A stretch of 40,104 nucleotides of DNA from an uncultured Pelagibacteraceae bacterium (GCA_902516435.1 CABXYF010000007.1:1-40104); one strand, 5' to 3'; positions 8,085-18,373 are shown, counted from the first letter of the stretch. The notes: generated by a model not told the origin, from the sequence alone. Translations and numbers: made by a program.

Positions 8085-9767
8085 TTAAAATAAACCTTCA
8101 ATTTCACCATCATCGTTTAATTTAATTGAATCTGCAGCAGGAACTCTCGGAAGTCCAGGCATAGTCATGATTGCTCCACAAACAACAACAATAAATTCTG
8201 CTCCTGAAGAAAGTCTTATTTCTCTGACAGGCAAAACATGCCCAGTTGGTGCGCCTTTAAGATTTGGATCAGTAGAAAAACTGTATTGTGTTTTTGCTAC
8301 ACAAATAGGTAATTCTCCATAGCCTGCTTCTTCAAAACTCTTTAATTGATCTCTTATTTTTGTATCAGCAATCACTTTATCAGCTCTATAAATTTCTTTT
8401 GCAATTGTTTCTATTTTTTTAAATAGTGGCGTCTTACTTTCGTAAAGAAAATTAAACTTAGCATCTTTTTTTTCACACAAATCAACAATATGTGCCGCTA
8501 ATTCTTTTGTTCCTTCACCACCGTTTGCCCAGTGTGTGCATAAACTTGCTTTAACACCCAGGTTTTCACAAAAATCAATCAATGCCTTGACCTCACTATC
8601 TGTATCTTTAATAAAATGATTAACTGCAATTGCTACTGGTAACCCAAATTTTTTTACGTTTTCTATATGCCTTTCAAGATTGACTAAACCTTTTTTTAAA
8701 GCCTCAACATTTTCATTTTTTAAATCATCCTTAGCAACACCACCATGCATTTTTAAAGCTCTAATTGTTGCTACGATGACAACACAATTTGGTTTCAAAT
8801 TAGATTTTCTACATTTAATATCTAAAAACTTTTCTGCCCCTAGGTCGGCTCCAAAACCAGCTTCTGTTACAACATAGTCTGCAAGTTTTAACCCAGTTTT
8901 GGTTGCAATAACTGAATTGCATCCATGTGCAATATTTGCAAAAGGGCCACCGTGAATAATTGCTGGATTATTTTCTAATGTTTGAGTTAAATTTGGTCTG
9001 ATTGCATCTTTTAATAATACAGTCATTGGGCCGTGAGCTTTCAGGTCTTTTGCATAAACTGGTTTTTTATCTCTAGTATAAGCAATTGTTATGTTGCCAA
9101 TTCTTTTTTCTAAATCTTCCAGATCATTTGATAAACAGAAAATTGCCATTATTTCTGATGCAACCGTAATATCAAATCCATCTTCTCTAGGAAAACCATT
9201 TGCTACGCCACCTAGGTTTATATTTATTGATCTTAATGAACGGTCGTTCATATCCATAACTCTTTTCCAAACAATACGTCTTACATCGATATCTAATTTA
9301 TTGCCCCAATAGATATGATTATCAATTAATGCTGACAATAAATTATGTGCTGATGTAATTGCATGAAAATCTCCAGTGAAATGAAGATTTATTTGTTCCA
9401 TAGGAACTACTTGTGCATAACCACCACCTGCCGCACCACCTTTCATACCAAAAGAGGGACCTAAGCTTGGTTCTCTTAAACATACAATCGATTTTTTTCC
9501 AATTTTGTTTAGACCGTCATTCAAACCTACTGAAGTAGTGGTTTTACCTTCGCCTGCCGGTGTCGGTGTTATCGCAGTTACTAATATTAGCTTACCATCT
9601 TTATTTTTTAGGTTGTTTAAATATTCTAAATTTATTTTAGCTATATGTCTTCCCATAGGACTAAAGGCGTGATTTTCATCTGGAACATTTACTTTTGCCA
9701 ATATCTCTTGTATTGGCTTCATTTTTGCTTCTCTAGCTATTTGTATGTCTGATTTAATGTCGCTCAT
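8085..9767 (-). CDS. fhs: Formate-tetrahydrofolate ligase
   Basis: ATP-dependent joining of formate to tetrahydrofolate giving 10-formyl-THF; run backwards it yields ATP and formate from methyl groups being oxidised. 560 aa, the standard length. Signatures: P-loop '[11 protein letters not shown]' near residue 70, '[15 protein letters not shown]', '[20 protein letters not shown]', and C-terminal '[12 protein letters not shown]'. The start at 9767 is preceded by AAGGA at good spacing. It is divergent from the sarcosine oxidase operon with a 122-base gap, so the two may be co-controlled; sarcosine oxidase supplies the 5,10-methylene-THF that this enzyme ultimately draws on. Confidence 0.96.
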   Translation of the reverse strand: MSDIKSDIQIAREAKMKPIQEILAKVNVPDENHAFSPMGRHIAKINLEYLNNLKNKDGKLILVTAITPTPAGEGKTTTSVGLNDGLNKIGKKSIVCLREPSLGPSFGMKGGAAGGGYAQVVPMEQINLHFTGDFHAITSAHNLLSALIDNHIYWGNKLDIDVRRIVWKRVMDMNDRSLRSININLGGVANGFPREDGFDITVASEIMAIFCLSNDLEDLEKRIGNITIAYTRDKKPVYAKDLKAHGPMTVLLKDAIRPNLTQTLENNPAIIHGGPFANIAHGCNSVIATKTGLKLADYVVTEAGFGADLGAEKFLDIKCRKSNLKPNCVVIVATIRALKMHGGVAKDDLKNENVEALKKGLVNLERHIENVKKFGLPVAIAVNHFIKDTDSEVKALIDFCENLGVKASLCTHWANGGEGTKELAAHIVDLCEKKDAKFNFLYESKTPLFKKIETIAKEIYRADKVIADTKIRDQLKSFEEAGYGELPICVAKTQYSFSTDPNLKGAPTGHVLPVREIRLSSGAEFIVVVCGAIMTMPGLPRVPAADSIKLNDDGEIEGLF

Positions 9768-9889
9768 TAGAGTCCTTTTTTATATTTAGTTGCAAGATTA
9801 GTATCTCTTTTTAATGTCTTTGGAAACTTCTAAAAAATATATATAAAAAAAATAAGAACTATTTATATTCTTTGTTATAAAATTATCTC

Positions 9890-11146
9890 ATGCAAAAATA
9901 TTCTATATTTAATTTAGTAAAAAACGCATTTTCAAATCATGAAAACTGGGATTTAGCTTGGAAGGATCCTGCCCCAAAAGAAGAATATGATGTAGTTATT
10001 ATTGGTGGGGGTGGCCATGGGCTTGCTACTGCCTATTATCTCGCAAAAGAACACAATATTACAAAGGTAGCAATTATAGAAAAAGGTTGGATAGGTGGGG
10101 GGAATGTTGGAAGAAACACAACGATAATTAGATCAAACTATATGCATGATGAAAACGCTCTTTTCAGTGAGTTTGGAATGAATTTGTGGAGAAACATGAG
10201 CCAAGATTTAAATTACAATGTGATGTTCTCTCCAAGAGGAATTATAAATCTTGCACACTCAGATGCGCAAATGAATGCCTACGCAAGAAGAGGAAATTCA
10301 ATGAGATTAAATGGTATTGATGCAGTTTTATTGAATCGAGAACAAGTAAAAGAAATAATACCGATGGCAGATTTTTCAGAAAATGTTAGGTTTCCAATTT
10401 TTGGTGGATTAATGCAACCAAGTGCTGGTACAGCAAGACATGATGCTGTTGCTTGGGGTTATGCACGTCAGGCAGACTCTATGGGAGTTGATATAATTCA
10501 AAATTGTGAAGTAACAGGTTTTGATGTAACTGCAGGTAAGATCAATGGAATAAGGACTTCTCGTGGAAATATAAAAACTAAGAAAGTTGGTTTGTGTGTA
10601 GCAGGAAGCACAAATATTTTAGCTGAAAAACTAAATATGACTCTACCAATAGAAACTCATCTTCTCCAAGCATGTGTTTCTGAACCTGTTAAACCAGTTT
10701 TAGATAGAGTAGTGACTTTTGGTGCTGGTCATTTTTATATTAGCCAATCTGATAAAGGTGAAATGGTAATGGGTGGAGATCTTGATGGATATAATAGTTA
10801 TGCTCAAAGAGGAAATTTGCCAACTCTTCAACATGTGTTGAAGGAAGGGATTGCGATGATGCCTTTTCTAAGCAAATTGAAAATGCTTAGAACCTGGGGT
10901 GGCATAATGGATATGTCAATGGATGGTTCACCTATAATCGACAAAACACATATTGATGGTTTGTATTTAAACTGTGGCTGGTGTTATGGAGGTTTTAAAG
11001 CAACACCTGCATCCGGTTGGACATTTGCTCATACAATTGCTCAAGATAGAGTTCATGATCTAAATGCTGGATTTAGTTTAAATCGATTTAGCACAGGCCA
11101 TTTAATTGATGAAAAAGGACTTGGCACGAAGACTTGGATATCTTAA
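9890..11146 (+). CDS. soxB: Sarcosine oxidase subunit beta
   Basis: FAD/FMN-bearing catalytic subunit of heterotetrameric sarcosine oxidase, which turns sarcosine, THF and O2 into glycine, 5,10-methylene-THF and H2O2. 418 aa. The N-terminal dinucleotide loop 'VIIGGGGHGLATAYYLA' (near residue 35) is followed by 'GNVGRNTTIIRSNY'. H184 in 'AGTARHDAVAW' matches the histidine that covalently carries FMN in characterised SoxB. The C-terminus has 'CGWCYGGFKATPASGW'. First gene of soxBDAG; soxD starts at the next base. No clear ribosome-binding site precedes the ATG. Confidence 0.96.
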   Translation: MQKYSIFNLVKNAFSNHENWDLAWKDPAPKEEYDVVIIGGGGHGLATAYYLAKEHNITKVAIIEKGWIGGGNVGRNTTIIRSNYMHDENALFSEFGMNLWRNMSQDLNYNVMFSPRGIINLAHSDAQMNAYARRGNSMRLNGIDAVLLNREQVKEIIPMADFSENVRFPIFGGLMQPSAGTARHDAVAWGYARQADSMGVDIIQNCEVTGFDVTAGKINGIRTSRGNIKTKKVGLCVAGSTNILAEKLNMTLPIETHLLQACVSEPVKPVLDRVVTFGAGHFYISQSDKGEMVMGGDLDGYNSYAQRGNLPTLQHVLKEGIAMMPFLSKLKMLRTWGGIMDMSMDGSPIIDKTHIDGLYLNCGWCYGGFKATPASGWTFAHTIAQDRVHDLNAGFSLNRFSTGHLIDEKGLGTKTWIS

Positions 11147-11416
11147 ATGCTACATATTAAATGTCCTCATTGTGGGATGAGATCTCAAAATGAATTTTCT
11201 TACGGTGGTGATGCTAGCGTAAAAAGACCAGAGCTTAATAAAGAAATCACTGATGAAGAATGGGATAACTTTGTTTATAACCGAAAAAGTTTAAGAGGTA
11301 AGCATTTAGAATTATGGCAACACTTATCTGGATGTAGACAATGGATTAAGGTTGAGAGAGATACTGCTACCCACGAAATATTTAATACTTACAAAGCTGA
11401 AGAGGAAATATCTTAA
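11147..11416 (+). CDS. soxD: Sarcosine oxidase subunit delta
   Basis: Small zinc-binding structural subunit of heterotetrameric sarcosine oxidase, 89 aa. The four zinc ligands known from the Corynebacterium enzyme are present at the same numbering: C6 and C9 in 'IKCPHCG', then H59 and C63 in 'LWQHLSGCRQW'. It abuts soxB directly and its stop overlaps the soxA start by one base, so the subunits are probably translated in coupled fashion. Confidence 0.95.
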   Translation: MLHIKCPHCGMRSQNEFSYGGDASVKRPELNKEITDEEWDNFVYNRKSLRGKHLELWQHLSGCRQWIKVERDTATHEIFNTYKAEEEIS

Positions 11417-14412
11417 TGTCTCAAAATTTTAGATTAGAAAATGGTGGACTAATAAATAGAAATAAAAAGTTATCATTTAAATTTAATGGAAAAAAATACT
11501 TTGGTTACGAAGGAGATACTTTAGCATCAGCTTTAATTGCTAATGGAGTTCATTTAGTAGGCAGAAGCTTTAAATATCATAGACCAAGAGGGTTTTTTGG
11601 AGCAGGTGTAGATGAGCCTTATGCAATGGTTCAATTATATAGAAACAATGAAACAGAGCCCAACGTAAAAGCTACAGAGCAGGAGCTTTTTGAGGGACTA
11701 GAGGCTAAAAGTGTAAATTGTTGGCCTAGTGTAAACTTTGATATTGGTGCGATTAATAATTTTTTAAAAATTTTTCTACCTGCAGGTTTCTATTATAAGA
11801 CTTTCATGTGGCCTAAAAGTTTTTGGTATCGAGTTTATGAACCTTTTATTAGAAAAGCCGCTGGTTTAGGTGTCGTTTCTACAAAACATGATAAAGAAAG
11901 GTATGAGCACAAATATGAATATTGCGATTTATTAATTGCAGGTTCAGGTCCATCAGGTTTAGCAAGTGCATACGCGGCAGCAAAAAATGGTGCGAGAGTA
12001 ATTTTAGCTGAGGATAAACCAAGATTTGGTGGGTCGTTATTAACTAGTGATGTAAATATTGGAAATCAATCAGGTGATGATTGGGCAAATAGTATTATTT
12101 CAGAATTAAAACAAATGCCAAACGTAGTTGTTAAAAATAGATCTCAAGTTTTTGGTTACTATGATCACAATATGTTAGTGATGTCAGAAAAAGTTAGTGA
12201 TCATCTTCCAAAAACAAAAAAATATCATCCGAAACAAAGACTTTGGTATATTAGGGCAAAAGAAGTTTTAATTTCTTCTGGATCAATTGAAAGACCATTA
12301 GTTTTTGGTAATAACGATACTCCTGGTGTTATGTTGTCTTCAGCTGCAAAAGAATATTTAAAAGTATATGGTGTTTTAGTTGGTAAAAATCCATTAGTTT
12401 TTACAAATAACGATAGCGGATATGAGACAGCGATTGAATTTAAAAAAAATGGAATTAACCCTATTATTTTAGACTCTAGGGTAAACCCAAAATCAGAAAT
12501 AATTGATGAAGCTATTAATCTAGGTATTAAAATTCAATTTTCTTATGTTGTTATTGCTGCTCAGGGATATAAAAAAGTAAGATCAGCAGACATCGCAAAA
12601 ATTTCAGATGATAAAAAGAAACTTGGTGCAATTGAAAATATTAAGTGTGACTGTATTTGTGTTTCAGGTTTTTGGACACCAACTATTCATTTAGCCTCAC
12701 AATCAGGGAACAAAACAAAATTTAAAGAGGAAATTGATGCTTTTGTACCTGGAAAGTCTAAGCAGAACGAAACGACCTTAGGTGCTGCTAATGGAGTTTT
12801 TACATTAGAAGAAACTCTACAAAGCTCATTTATAGCAGGACAAGATTTGTCAAAAAAAATAACAAATAATGATAATAAAATTTCTTTACCAAATGTTGTT
12901 GAAAAGAAATCTTCCCAACACGATAAGTTTTGGTGTGTACCTATGCCTGAAGGAAAAAATTATAAAAGATTTTTAGATTTTCAAAATGATGTTGCAGTTT
13001 CAGATATTGAGATAGCTTTAAAAGAGGGTTATCGATCCATAGAGCATGTTAAAAGATATACAACTCTTGGAATGGCAACTGATCAAGGTAAAACAAGTAA
13101 TTTGAATGGACTTCAATTAGTTTCTGATATTGAAAATAAAGTTATACCTGCAGTGGGTCATACTACTTTTAGACCTCCATATACCCCGATATCTATTGGA
13201 GCAATTGTAGGTAGGGAAGTTGGAAAACATTCCAAACCTACTCGTAAATCTCCAATGCATTCATGGCATAAAAACAATAATGCCGTATTTGTTGATGCTG
13301 GAGTTTGGTTAAGACCAAGATATTACAAACAAGGTAAAGAAACTCTTTTTGAGGCATCAAAACGAGAAGCTAAAAATGTTAGAACAAATGTTGGAGTTTG
13401 TGATGTTACTACTTTAGGAAAAATTGATATTAAAGGTCCTGATGCAGCAGAATTTTTAAACAGAGTTTATACAAATGCTTGGTTGAAGTTACCTGTTGGT
13501 AAAGCAAGATATGGAGTGATGCTCAGAGAGGATGGTATAGTTATGGATGATGGAACAACAACCAGGATATCTGAAAATCATTATCATATGACAACTACTA
13601 CAGCTCAAGCAGCAAATGTACTCTCGCATCTAGAGTATTATCTACAACTTGTTTGGCCTGAATTGAACGTCAATGTAGTTTCTACGACTGAACAATGGGC
13701 AGGCGCAGCAATAGCAGGTCCAAAATCTAGAAAGTTATTAGAAAAATTATTTCCCTATAACGATGTTTCAAACGAGGCTCTGCCTTTCATGGGCTATATG
13801 GAGGCAGATCTTTTTGGAGTTAAAGCTAGAATTTTTAGAATTTCATTTTCAGGTGAATTAGCTTACGAGGTAAATGTAAAGTCTGATAATGGAAATTTTA
13901 TGTGGGAAAAAATAATTGAACTAGGTCAGGAATTTGAACTTCAACCTTATGGAACAGAGGCATTATCAACTTTACGAATTGAAATGGGGCATGTTGCTGG
14001 GTCAGAACTTGATGGAAGAACTATTTCTTATGATACATCATTAGAGGGATTAATAAGTAAAAAGAAAGACTTTATTGGTAAAAGATCATTAAATAGAGAG
14101 GCTTTTACCTCTAGCGATAGGCAAAAGATTGTTGGAGTTGTTCCTTTAGATAAAAAAACTAGTATACCTGAGGGTTCTCATTTAGTGAAAGATGCTAAGG
14201 CCCCTCTACCAAATAAAAAATTAGGACACATATCTGCTTCATGCTGGAGTGTAGAGTATGACAATCCTTTCTCTCTAGCGATTTTGAAGGATGGAAAAAA
14301 TATGATTGGAGAAAAATTATTTGTTATGTCTCCATTGAAAAACAAAGTAATTCCAGTTGAAATCGTTTCATCACATTATGTAGATCCAAAGGGAGAAAGA
14401 GTTAGGTCATGA
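11416..14412 (+). CDS. soxA: Sarcosine oxidase subunit alpha
   Basis: Large subunit of heterotetrameric sarcosine oxidase, 998 aa, standard length. Residues ~15-110 form the ferredoxin-like domain ('GVDEPYAMV'). A NAD-binding Rossmann domain starts near residue 171 ('[16 protein letters not shown]'). From about residue 610 to the end runs a GcvT-type folate domain that accepts the methylene group from sarcosine onto THF ('[10 protein letters not shown]', '[17 protein letters not shown]'). It overlaps soxD by one base and soxG by four (ATGA). Confidence 0.96.
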   Translation: MSQNFRLENGGLINRNKKLSFKFNGKKYFGYEGDTLASALIANGVHLVGRSFKYHRPRGFFGAGVDEPYAMVQLYRNNETEPNVKATEQELFEGLEAKSVNCWPSVNFDIGAINNFLKIFLPAGFYYKTFMWPKSFWYRVYEPFIRKAAGLGVVSTKHDKERYEHKYEYCDLLIAGSGPSGLASAYAAAKNGARVILAEDKPRFGGSLLTSDVNIGNQSGDDWANSIISELKQMPNVVVKNRSQVFGYYDHNMLVMSEKVSDHLPKTKKYHPKQRLWYIRAKEVLISSGSIERPLVFGNNDTPGVMLSSAAKEYLKVYGVLVGKNPLVFTNNDSGYETAIEFKKNGINPIILDSRVNPKSEIIDEAINLGIKIQFSYVVIAAQGYKKVRSADIAKISDDKKKLGAIENIKCDCICVSGFWTPTIHLASQSGNKTKFKEEIDAFVPGKSKQNETTLGAANGVFTLEETLQSSFIAGQDLSKKITNNDNKISLPNVVEKKSSQHDKFWCVPMPEGKNYKRFLDFQNDVAVSDIEIALKEGYRSIEHVKRYTTLGMATDQGKTSNLNGLQLVSDIENKVIPAVGHTTFRPPYTPISIGAIVGREVGKHSKPTRKSPMHSWHKNNNAVFVDAGVWLRPRYYKQGKETLFEASKREAKNVRTNVGVCDVTTLGKIDIKGPDAAEFLNRVYTNAWLKLPVGKARYGVMLREDGIVMDDGTTTRISENHYHMTTTTAQAANVLSHLEYYLQLVWPELNVNVVSTTEQWAGAAIAGPKSRKLLEKLFPYNDVSNEALPFMGYMEADLFGVKARIFRISFSGELAYEVNVKSDNGNFMWEKIIELGQEFELQPYGTEALSTLRIEMGHVAGSELDGRTISYDTSLEGLISKKKDFIGKRSLNREAFTSSDRQKIVGVVPLDKKTSIPEGSHLVKDAKAPLPNKKLGHISASCWSVEYDNPFSLAILKDGKNMIGEKLFVMSPLKNKVIPVEIVSSHYVDPKGERVRS

Positions 14413-14996
14413 GTTTAATATCAGCTTTAGAAAATATTCATCAAAAAGGGCAATTCGGTGATTATGAGGGAAAAAGCGAAAAAAATTTAATTAAAATTTC
14501 AGAAATAAAAAATTTAATTATTTTTCAAATTGTTCAATATAAAAATTCAAATGTTTTATGTGAAGAAGTTAAAATAGATAACTTAAAATTAAGTTCAAAA
14601 GTTCTATCTGTAGTAAGTAATGAAAATACTCGAATTCTTTGGAACGGGCCACGAAATTGGCTTATCATGACTAATACAAAAGAAGTTCTTAGTGAAATTA
14701 GGAAGAATTTTAGTGAAAAGGATTTTGCAGTCACAGATATTTCGCATTCAAAATCAATTATTGAGCTAGAAGGTGATGAATCGAAGGAAGTTTTAAAAAA
14801 AGGATGTCCCTTTAATTTCAATGAATTTTATAAAAATAATTGCCTAAACTCTACATTTAATGGAATGTCAATAATTGTTGACATGATAAATGATAAACCT
14901 GATAAATTTAGAATTTTTTCTCTAAGAAGTTTTGGAGAGTCTCTTTATCATTCATTAACTGACGCATCTCTAGAATTTGGCTATATAGGCAAATAA
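14409..14996 (+). CDS. soxG: Sarcosine oxidase subunit gamma
   Basis: 195 aa, a GcvT-like gamma subunit without catalytic centre that completes the heterotetramer. It is poorly conserved, but '[11 protein letters not shown]' and the C-terminal '[19 protein letters not shown]' fit the family. The ATGA overlap with soxA places it as the last gene of the soxBDAG operon. It ends one base from the convergent EamA gene, and no terminator hairpin is visible between them. Confidence 0.9.
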   Translation: MSLISALENIHQKGQFGDYEGKSEKNLIKISEIKNLIIFQIVQYKNSNVLCEEVKIDNLKLSSKVLSVVSNENTRILWNGPRNWLIMTNTKEVLSEIRKNFSEKDFAVTDISHSKSIIELEGDESKEVLKKGCPFNFNEFYKNNCLNSTFNGMSIIVDMINDKPDKFRIFSLRSFGESLYHSLTDASLEFGYIGK

Positions 14997-14997
14997 T

Positions 14998-15846
14998 TTA
15001 ATCCCTTGTAGCTATATAAACTCCAATTGTTGCAATTAAGAAACCTAAAAAATCTAATTTACTTAGGCTCTCATTTAAAAAAAGCCAAGCCATAAACGCA
15101 GAGGTAGGTGGTATTAAGAAAAAAATAGATACAGTTTTACTTGCAGAATTTTTTTTTATTAAAAACATTAGAATTGTAAAAGCTCCAAATGACACTAAAA
15201 AAACTTGATGACTCATCGCAATTAAAAAAGTAGTTGATAAATCAATGTATGGCTCTGCAAAAAGAATAATAATTATAATATGAAAAACAAATCCTCCCAA
15301 AGCTTGGTTCATATTACTCACTGATAAAGGTAAATTATTACTTAATTTTTTTTGCCAAATGGTCGATGTTGTTATAGCTATTAATGCTATTATTGTTGAA
15401 ACTAATCCAATAGTTGGAATTTCTGAGCCTATATCAAGGCCCAAGACTATAGCTGCGCCAGAAAAACCTAAAAGAACTCCAATCCATTGTTTTATAGAAA
15501 CTTTTTCATTTAAAAGTGGCCCGCTCAATGCATTTGTAAGTATAGGTTGAAGAGTCACTATAAGTGCAGCAATTCCTGTTGGCATACCTTTTGATATTGA
15601 AAAAAAAACACCTCCAAGATAAATACCATGAAAAAGAACACCACTTAAAAAAGATTCTAAAAAATTTTTTCTATCTGTAAAAATTTTTTTTTTAGAATAA
15701 ATTGAAAATAAAAAAAAACCCAATGCAACCAGTGCAAATCTAAAAGCAAGTGCTGAAAATGGTTCACTATTATCTATAATTGGTTTAGTGGTAATAAATG
15801 CTGATGACCAAAGTAGAATAAAAATAAATGGAAAAACTTTGACCAT
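14998..15846 (-). CDS. EamA-family (DMT superfamily) transporter
   Basis: 282 aa with about ten hydrophobic segments arranged as two five-helix repeats, the EamA/RhaT architecture. The N-terminal 'ILLWSSAFITTKPIID' is the classic EamA opening; the second repeat begins around 'GLVSTIIALIAITTSTIWQKK'. Such proteins are drug/metabolite exporters or small-solute carriers, and the substrate is unknown. Divergent from a small lipoprotein gene across 107 bases. Confidence 0.88.
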   Translation of the reverse strand: MVKVFPFIFILLWSSAFITTKPIIDNSEPFSALAFRFALVALGFFLFSIYSKKKIFTDRKNFLESFLSGVLFHGIYLGGVFFSISKGMPTGIAALIVTLQPILTNALSGPLLNEKVSIKQWIGVLLGFSGAAIVLGLDIGSEIPTIGLVSTIIALIAITTSTIWQKKLSNNLPLSVSNMNQALGGFVFHIIIIILFAEPYIDLSTTFLIAMSHQVFLVSFGAFTILMFLIKKNSASKTVSIFFLIPPTSAFMAWLFLNESLSKLDFLGFLIATIGVYIATRD

Positions 15847-15896
15847 TTTCGTTTTATAGTTAATTATTTAGCTTAGTCTTAAAAATAATACTCATT

Positions 15897-15926
15897 TTGA
15901 ACTAGTTCTATCTTGAGTTGTATATT
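15897..15926 (+). promoter_or_regulatory. Candidate sigma70-type promoter with overlapping dyad
   Basis: TTGAAC (15897-15902) and TATATT (15921-15926) are 18 bases apart, about 28 bases before the lipoprotein start. The -35 overlaps the perfect palindrome GAACTAGTTC (15899-15908), which is flanked by TACTCA on the left and TGAGTTGTA on the right, giving a nested dyad. This could be an operator shared with the divergent EamA gene. In such AT-rich DNA, promoter matches arise by chance, so confidence is modest. Confidence 0.35.
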
Positions 15927-15953
15927 AAAATAAGTATTTATTAAACAATTACC

Positions 15954-16250
15954 ATGAAAAACGTAAAAATATTTTTTTTTATTTTTTGTTCAATATTTTT
16001 ATCAGGATGTATTCAAACAACATCTCTTTTAGGTCCAGGAATTACTGTTGCTGCTACAGGAAATATATTTCAAGCAGGTTTTCAATATGGCGCTAATTCT
16101 GCAATAAAAAAGGAAACTGGTAAAGATGTCTTATCTCATATTAAAGATACAGTTGATGAGCAAAACAAAAAAAAAAATTTTCATGCTAAGTTAAAAAAGA
16201 TATTAGAAAATAGAATAATTGCTACTAGGCAGAAACTACAACCTTATTAA
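15954..16250 (+). CDS. Small putative lipoprotein
   Basis: 98 aa, not recognised. Lipoprotein signal peptide: charged start, hydrophobic core, and lipobox 'LSGC' with the modified cysteine at about residue 19. A small Gly/Ala-rich stretch follows ('GPGITVAATGNIFQAGFQYG'), possibly a membrane-associated loop, then a highly charged Lys-rich helical tail. It probably sits in the inner or outer membrane facing the periplasm. Its last four bases overlap the end of the convergent 146-aa gene. Confidence 0.65.
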   Translation: MKNVKIFFFIFCSIFLSGCIQTTSLLGPGITVAATGNIFQAGFQYGANSAIKKETGKDVLSHIKDTVDEQNKKKNFHAKLKKILENRIIATRQKLQPY

Positions 16251-16687
16251 TTCAAGATATCTAATTTAATTAAATTTTTTTGCTTTGTTTCTTTGCACCA
16301 CATTTCATAACTTTCACAAACACGCCAGAGATGATCAAAAGCTCTTTGAGATATTTCTAATGGAAAATGACTTTTAGTATAATAAAGTTTAGGAATTTTC
16401 ATTAACAGCTTTACCATAGAATCTTTTTGTACTTCCAATAACCTTAAAGTTTCATCAGTAATTTTTTTTCCGGTAATACTATCAATAAAATTATTTTTCT
16501 CTAAATCTTGAAACCATTTGTCGTGAAATTCACCAGAGCTAATAAATTCATAATCTTTAGATGTCATGAATATTTCAAATGCATGAATATTATTTATTTC
16601 TGGATTTTTGTTTTTAATTTCAATTATTTTAAAATAAATTAACTCAGCAACTCTGAGCACATATGGCTTTTCAATCTTTGACTTCAT
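16247..16687 (-). CDS. Conserved-looking hypothetical protein
   Basis: 146 aa, family not recognised. Predicted soluble and mostly helical, with no signal peptide or membrane segment. The C-terminal part is aromatic-rich ('AFDHLWRVCESYEMWCKETK') and may bind a ligand or partner. It begins three bases after the Asp/Glu racemase stop, so the two are likely one transcript. No function is offered. Confidence 0.7.
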   Translation of the reverse strand: MKSKIEKPYVLRVAELIYFKIIEIKNKNPEINNIHAFEIFMTSKDYEFISSGEFHDKWFQDLEKNNFIDSITGKKITDETLRLLEVQKDSMVKLLMKIPKLYYTKSHFPLEISQRAFDHLWRVCESYEMWCKETKQKNLIKLDILN

Positions 16688-16690
16688 AAT

Positions 16691-17437
16691 TTAATTTTTA
16701 TGTTTAGCCATAGCAGATTCAGCTAAAATAAGATTTGGATCTAAGAATATTTTAGAAGATTTTATATTTTTAAATGATTTGAAAGCAAATATTGCTATTG
16801 GAAGCTCTGTACACCCTAAAATAATTTTTTTGCATTTCATGCCAATTAAATAGTTTATTGCAGGTTTGATTGCTTTTTCTGCAGCTTTAACGTTGCCCAT
16901 TTTTACAAATTTAATTGCTTTGTTGACTGAGTTTTTTTGAATATTTTCTTTGGGTTTCAGAAGATTATAATTTTTATCAAAAAAATTATTATAAATGCCA
17001 GTTTTTAAAGTGCCTTCAGTTGCAAGTAATCCTACTTTTGAATTTTTTCTGCAATTTTTTTTTGTAAATTTAAAAACCTCTTTTGGCATATTTACTATTG
17101 GTATATTTATTTTTTTCTGCAAATCATCATACCAGTAATGTGCTGTATTACAGGGTATTACAATGAACTTGCATTTATTCTTTTCTAGCAATTTACAGCC
17201 AGTAAGCAAACTTTTTAAAACTCTTTCATATTTTAGTTTACTATTTTTGTTAGTAGACTTATTTAAAAGACTCTTAGTTTGAGATCCAATTGATTCAGGT
17301 CTACCAGGAATATTAGATTTATTGTATAGTAAGAATAAAGGATATTCTTGATCTATTTTTCCTCTATTTAAAACTGCAAGCTTGTTACAAAAATCAAGTC
17401 CTGCTTGAGTTCCCATTCCTCCTAAAATTCCAATCAT
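16691..17437 (-). CDS. Aspartate/glutamate racemase family protein
   Basis: PLP-independent amino-acid racemase fold, 248 aa. The two catalytic cysteines are both present: C96 in 'VIPCNTAH' and C209 in 'ILGCTELP'. The N-terminal 'GILGGMGTQAGLDF' is typical of aspartate racemase/YgeA-type enzymes. It probably supplies a D-amino acid for the cell wall or interconverts amino acids. The insertion around residues 55-75 is Lys/Ser/Asn-rich and low in complexity, common in such AT-rich genomes. First gene of a pair with the 146-aa protein. Confidence 0.85.
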   Translation of the reverse strand: MIGILGGMGTQAGLDFCNKLAVLNRGKIDQEYPLFLLYNKSNIPGRPESIGSQTKSLLNKSTNKNSKLKYERVLKSLLTGCKLLEKNKCKFIVIPCNTAHYWYDDLQKKINIPIVNMPKEVFKFTKKNCRKNSKVGLLATEGTLKTGIYNNFFDKNYNLLKPKENIQKNSVNKAIKFVKMGNVKAAEKAIKPAINYLIGMKCKKIILGCTELPIAIFAFKSFKNIKSSKIFLDPNLILAESAMAKHKN

Positions 17438-17520
17438 AGTTTTTAAAATTAATTTATAAATTTTGTACTTAATTTTTATAAATATAAATTGTGTTTAAAC
17501 ATTGGTTTTTTAATTTTGGT

Positions 17521-17569
17521 ATTGGCTGAAAATAAAAAACTAAATAATTTAATTATTTTTTCAGCCAAT
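17521..17569 (-). terminator. Hairpin after the cold-shock gene, likely terminator
   Basis: A 12-bp perfect inverted repeat (ATTGGCTGAAAA at 17521-17532, TTTTCAGCCAAT at 17558-17569) encloses an AT-rich loop that itself holds an 8-base palindrome (AAATAATT at 17542-17549, AATTATTT at 17551-17558). It starts 13 bases after the cspA stop on the minus strand. It probably ends or stabilises the cspA transcript before the racemase gene. Confidence 0.6.
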
Positions 17570-17582
17570 AGGAAGTGTGAAA

Positions 17583-17789
17583 TTATGCAGTTTTTAAGTT
17601 AACTGCTGAAGGACCTTTAGGACCATCTTCAACATCGAAAGTCAAAGCTTGACCCTCATCTAAACCGTTCATACCAGCATCTCTTACAGCTGATACATGT
17701 ACGAACACATCTTTTTCTTTATCTTCTCTTTCAATAAAACCAAAACCTTTGGTTGGATTGAACCATTTTACTTTTCCTTGTAGACTCAT
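17583..17789 (-). CDS. cspA: Cold-shock domain protein
   Basis: 68 aa, a single CSD beta-barrel that binds single-stranded RNA/DNA and melts mRNA structure. RNP1 'KGFGFIE' (residues 14-20) and RNP2 'VFVHVSA' (28-34) are intact, and the protein opens with '[14 protein letters not shown]'. It stands as its own unit with a hairpin-bearing leader upstream and a terminator-like hairpin downstream, the arrangement expected for an abundant monocistronic message. The symbol denotes the family, not a strict orthologue. Confidence 0.95.
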   Translation of the reverse strand: MSLQGKVKWFNPTKGFGFIEREDKEKDVFVHVSAVRDAGMNGLDEGQALTFDVEDGPKGPSAVNLKTA

Positions 17790-17821
17790 ATTTATCTTCT
17801 TACTTTTTGTTATGTTTATTA

Positions 17822-17841
17822 ATTACTTATAATTAAGTAAT
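17822..17841 (-). promoter_or_regulatory. Hairpin in the cold-shock gene leader
   Basis: ATTACTTA (17822-17829) and TAAGTAAT (17834-17841) pair perfectly over a 4-base loop, about 33 bases upstream of the cspA start on the minus strand. Leaders of cold-shock genes commonly fold and respond to temperature, so this may be a regulatory RNA stem. It could equally be a binding site for a protein. Confidence 0.35.
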
Positions 17842-17857
17842 CATGGCTTTGTTTAGA

Positions 17858-17881
17858 TTTTGTTGGGTTTTGTCAACAAAA
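17858..17881 (-). terminator. 8-bp hairpin between the GNAT gene and cspA
   Basis: TTTTGTTG (17858-17865) and CAACAAAA (17874-17881) form an 8-bp stem with an 8-base loop, 25 bases after the GNAT stop on the minus strand. It may end the purE-purK-GNAT transcript. The same bases contain TTGACA on the minus strand, which could be the -35 box of the cspA promoter, so the element may do either job or both. Confidence 0.4.
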
Positions 17882-17905
17882 TATGTTGTAAATTAAATAT
17901 TTTAT

Positions 17906-18373
17906 TTAATATGTGCTAATAATTTTACTTAAATAGACTGAATTGATATCTTTTTTGTAGTGAGCAAATGGTTCGCATACTTTAAAATCACATTTTTCAA
18001 AAAGTTTTCTAGCAGGTAAAAAAAAATTTCCCGCACCAGTTTCAACACTTACTCTTCTAATTTTAAGCATTTTTGACTCATTAATTAAATGATTAATTAC
18101 TTTGATACCATAACCTTGGTTTCTAAAATTGTTATGAACTCTTATAGATTTAAACTCTCCATGTCCTTCTTCTAAGAATTTTAAAGCCCCGCACCCAATT
18201 AAATTTTCATTCTGCCACAAACTCCAAAATTTAATTGATGTTACTTTTAGTCCTGGAATATCTAAGACATGTGCACTCCCTTTGGGGGAAGCAGCTCTTA
18301 GCTCAATAAAGTGTTTCGTAAGAAGCTCATGAACTTCTTCGTTATCAAAATTACCCTCTAAAGATTTTAACAT
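17906..18373 (-). CDS. GNAT-family N-acetyltransferase
   Basis: 155 aa. The acetyl-CoA pyrophosphate-binding motif R/Q-x2-G-x-G appears as 'NQGYG' in the central strand-helix unit ('SIRVHNNFRNQGYGIKVINH'), and 'VSVETGAGNFFLPARKLFEK' fits the following motif. The acceptor (an amino acid, amine or protein) is unknown. Its ATG starts at the base after the purK stop, so it is translated from the purE-purK mRNA, although a role in purine synthesis is not implied. Confidence 0.85.
   Translation of the reverse strand: MLKSLEGNFDNEEVHELLTKHFIELRAASPKGSAHVLDIPGLKVTSIKFWSLWQNENLIGCGALKFLEEGHGEFKSIRVHNNFRNQGYGIKVINHLINESKMLKIRRVSVETGAGNFFLPARKLFEKCDFKVCEPFAHYKKDINSVYLSKIISTY

Noticed and set aside
8680-9312. 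Two plus-strand frames within fhs
   Set aside because: Shadows of fhs, whose P-loop and family motifs are unambiguous.
9768-9889. Specific promoters in the fhs/soxB gap
   Set aside because: Many AT-rich -10-like hexamers are present and none has a convincing -35 partner.
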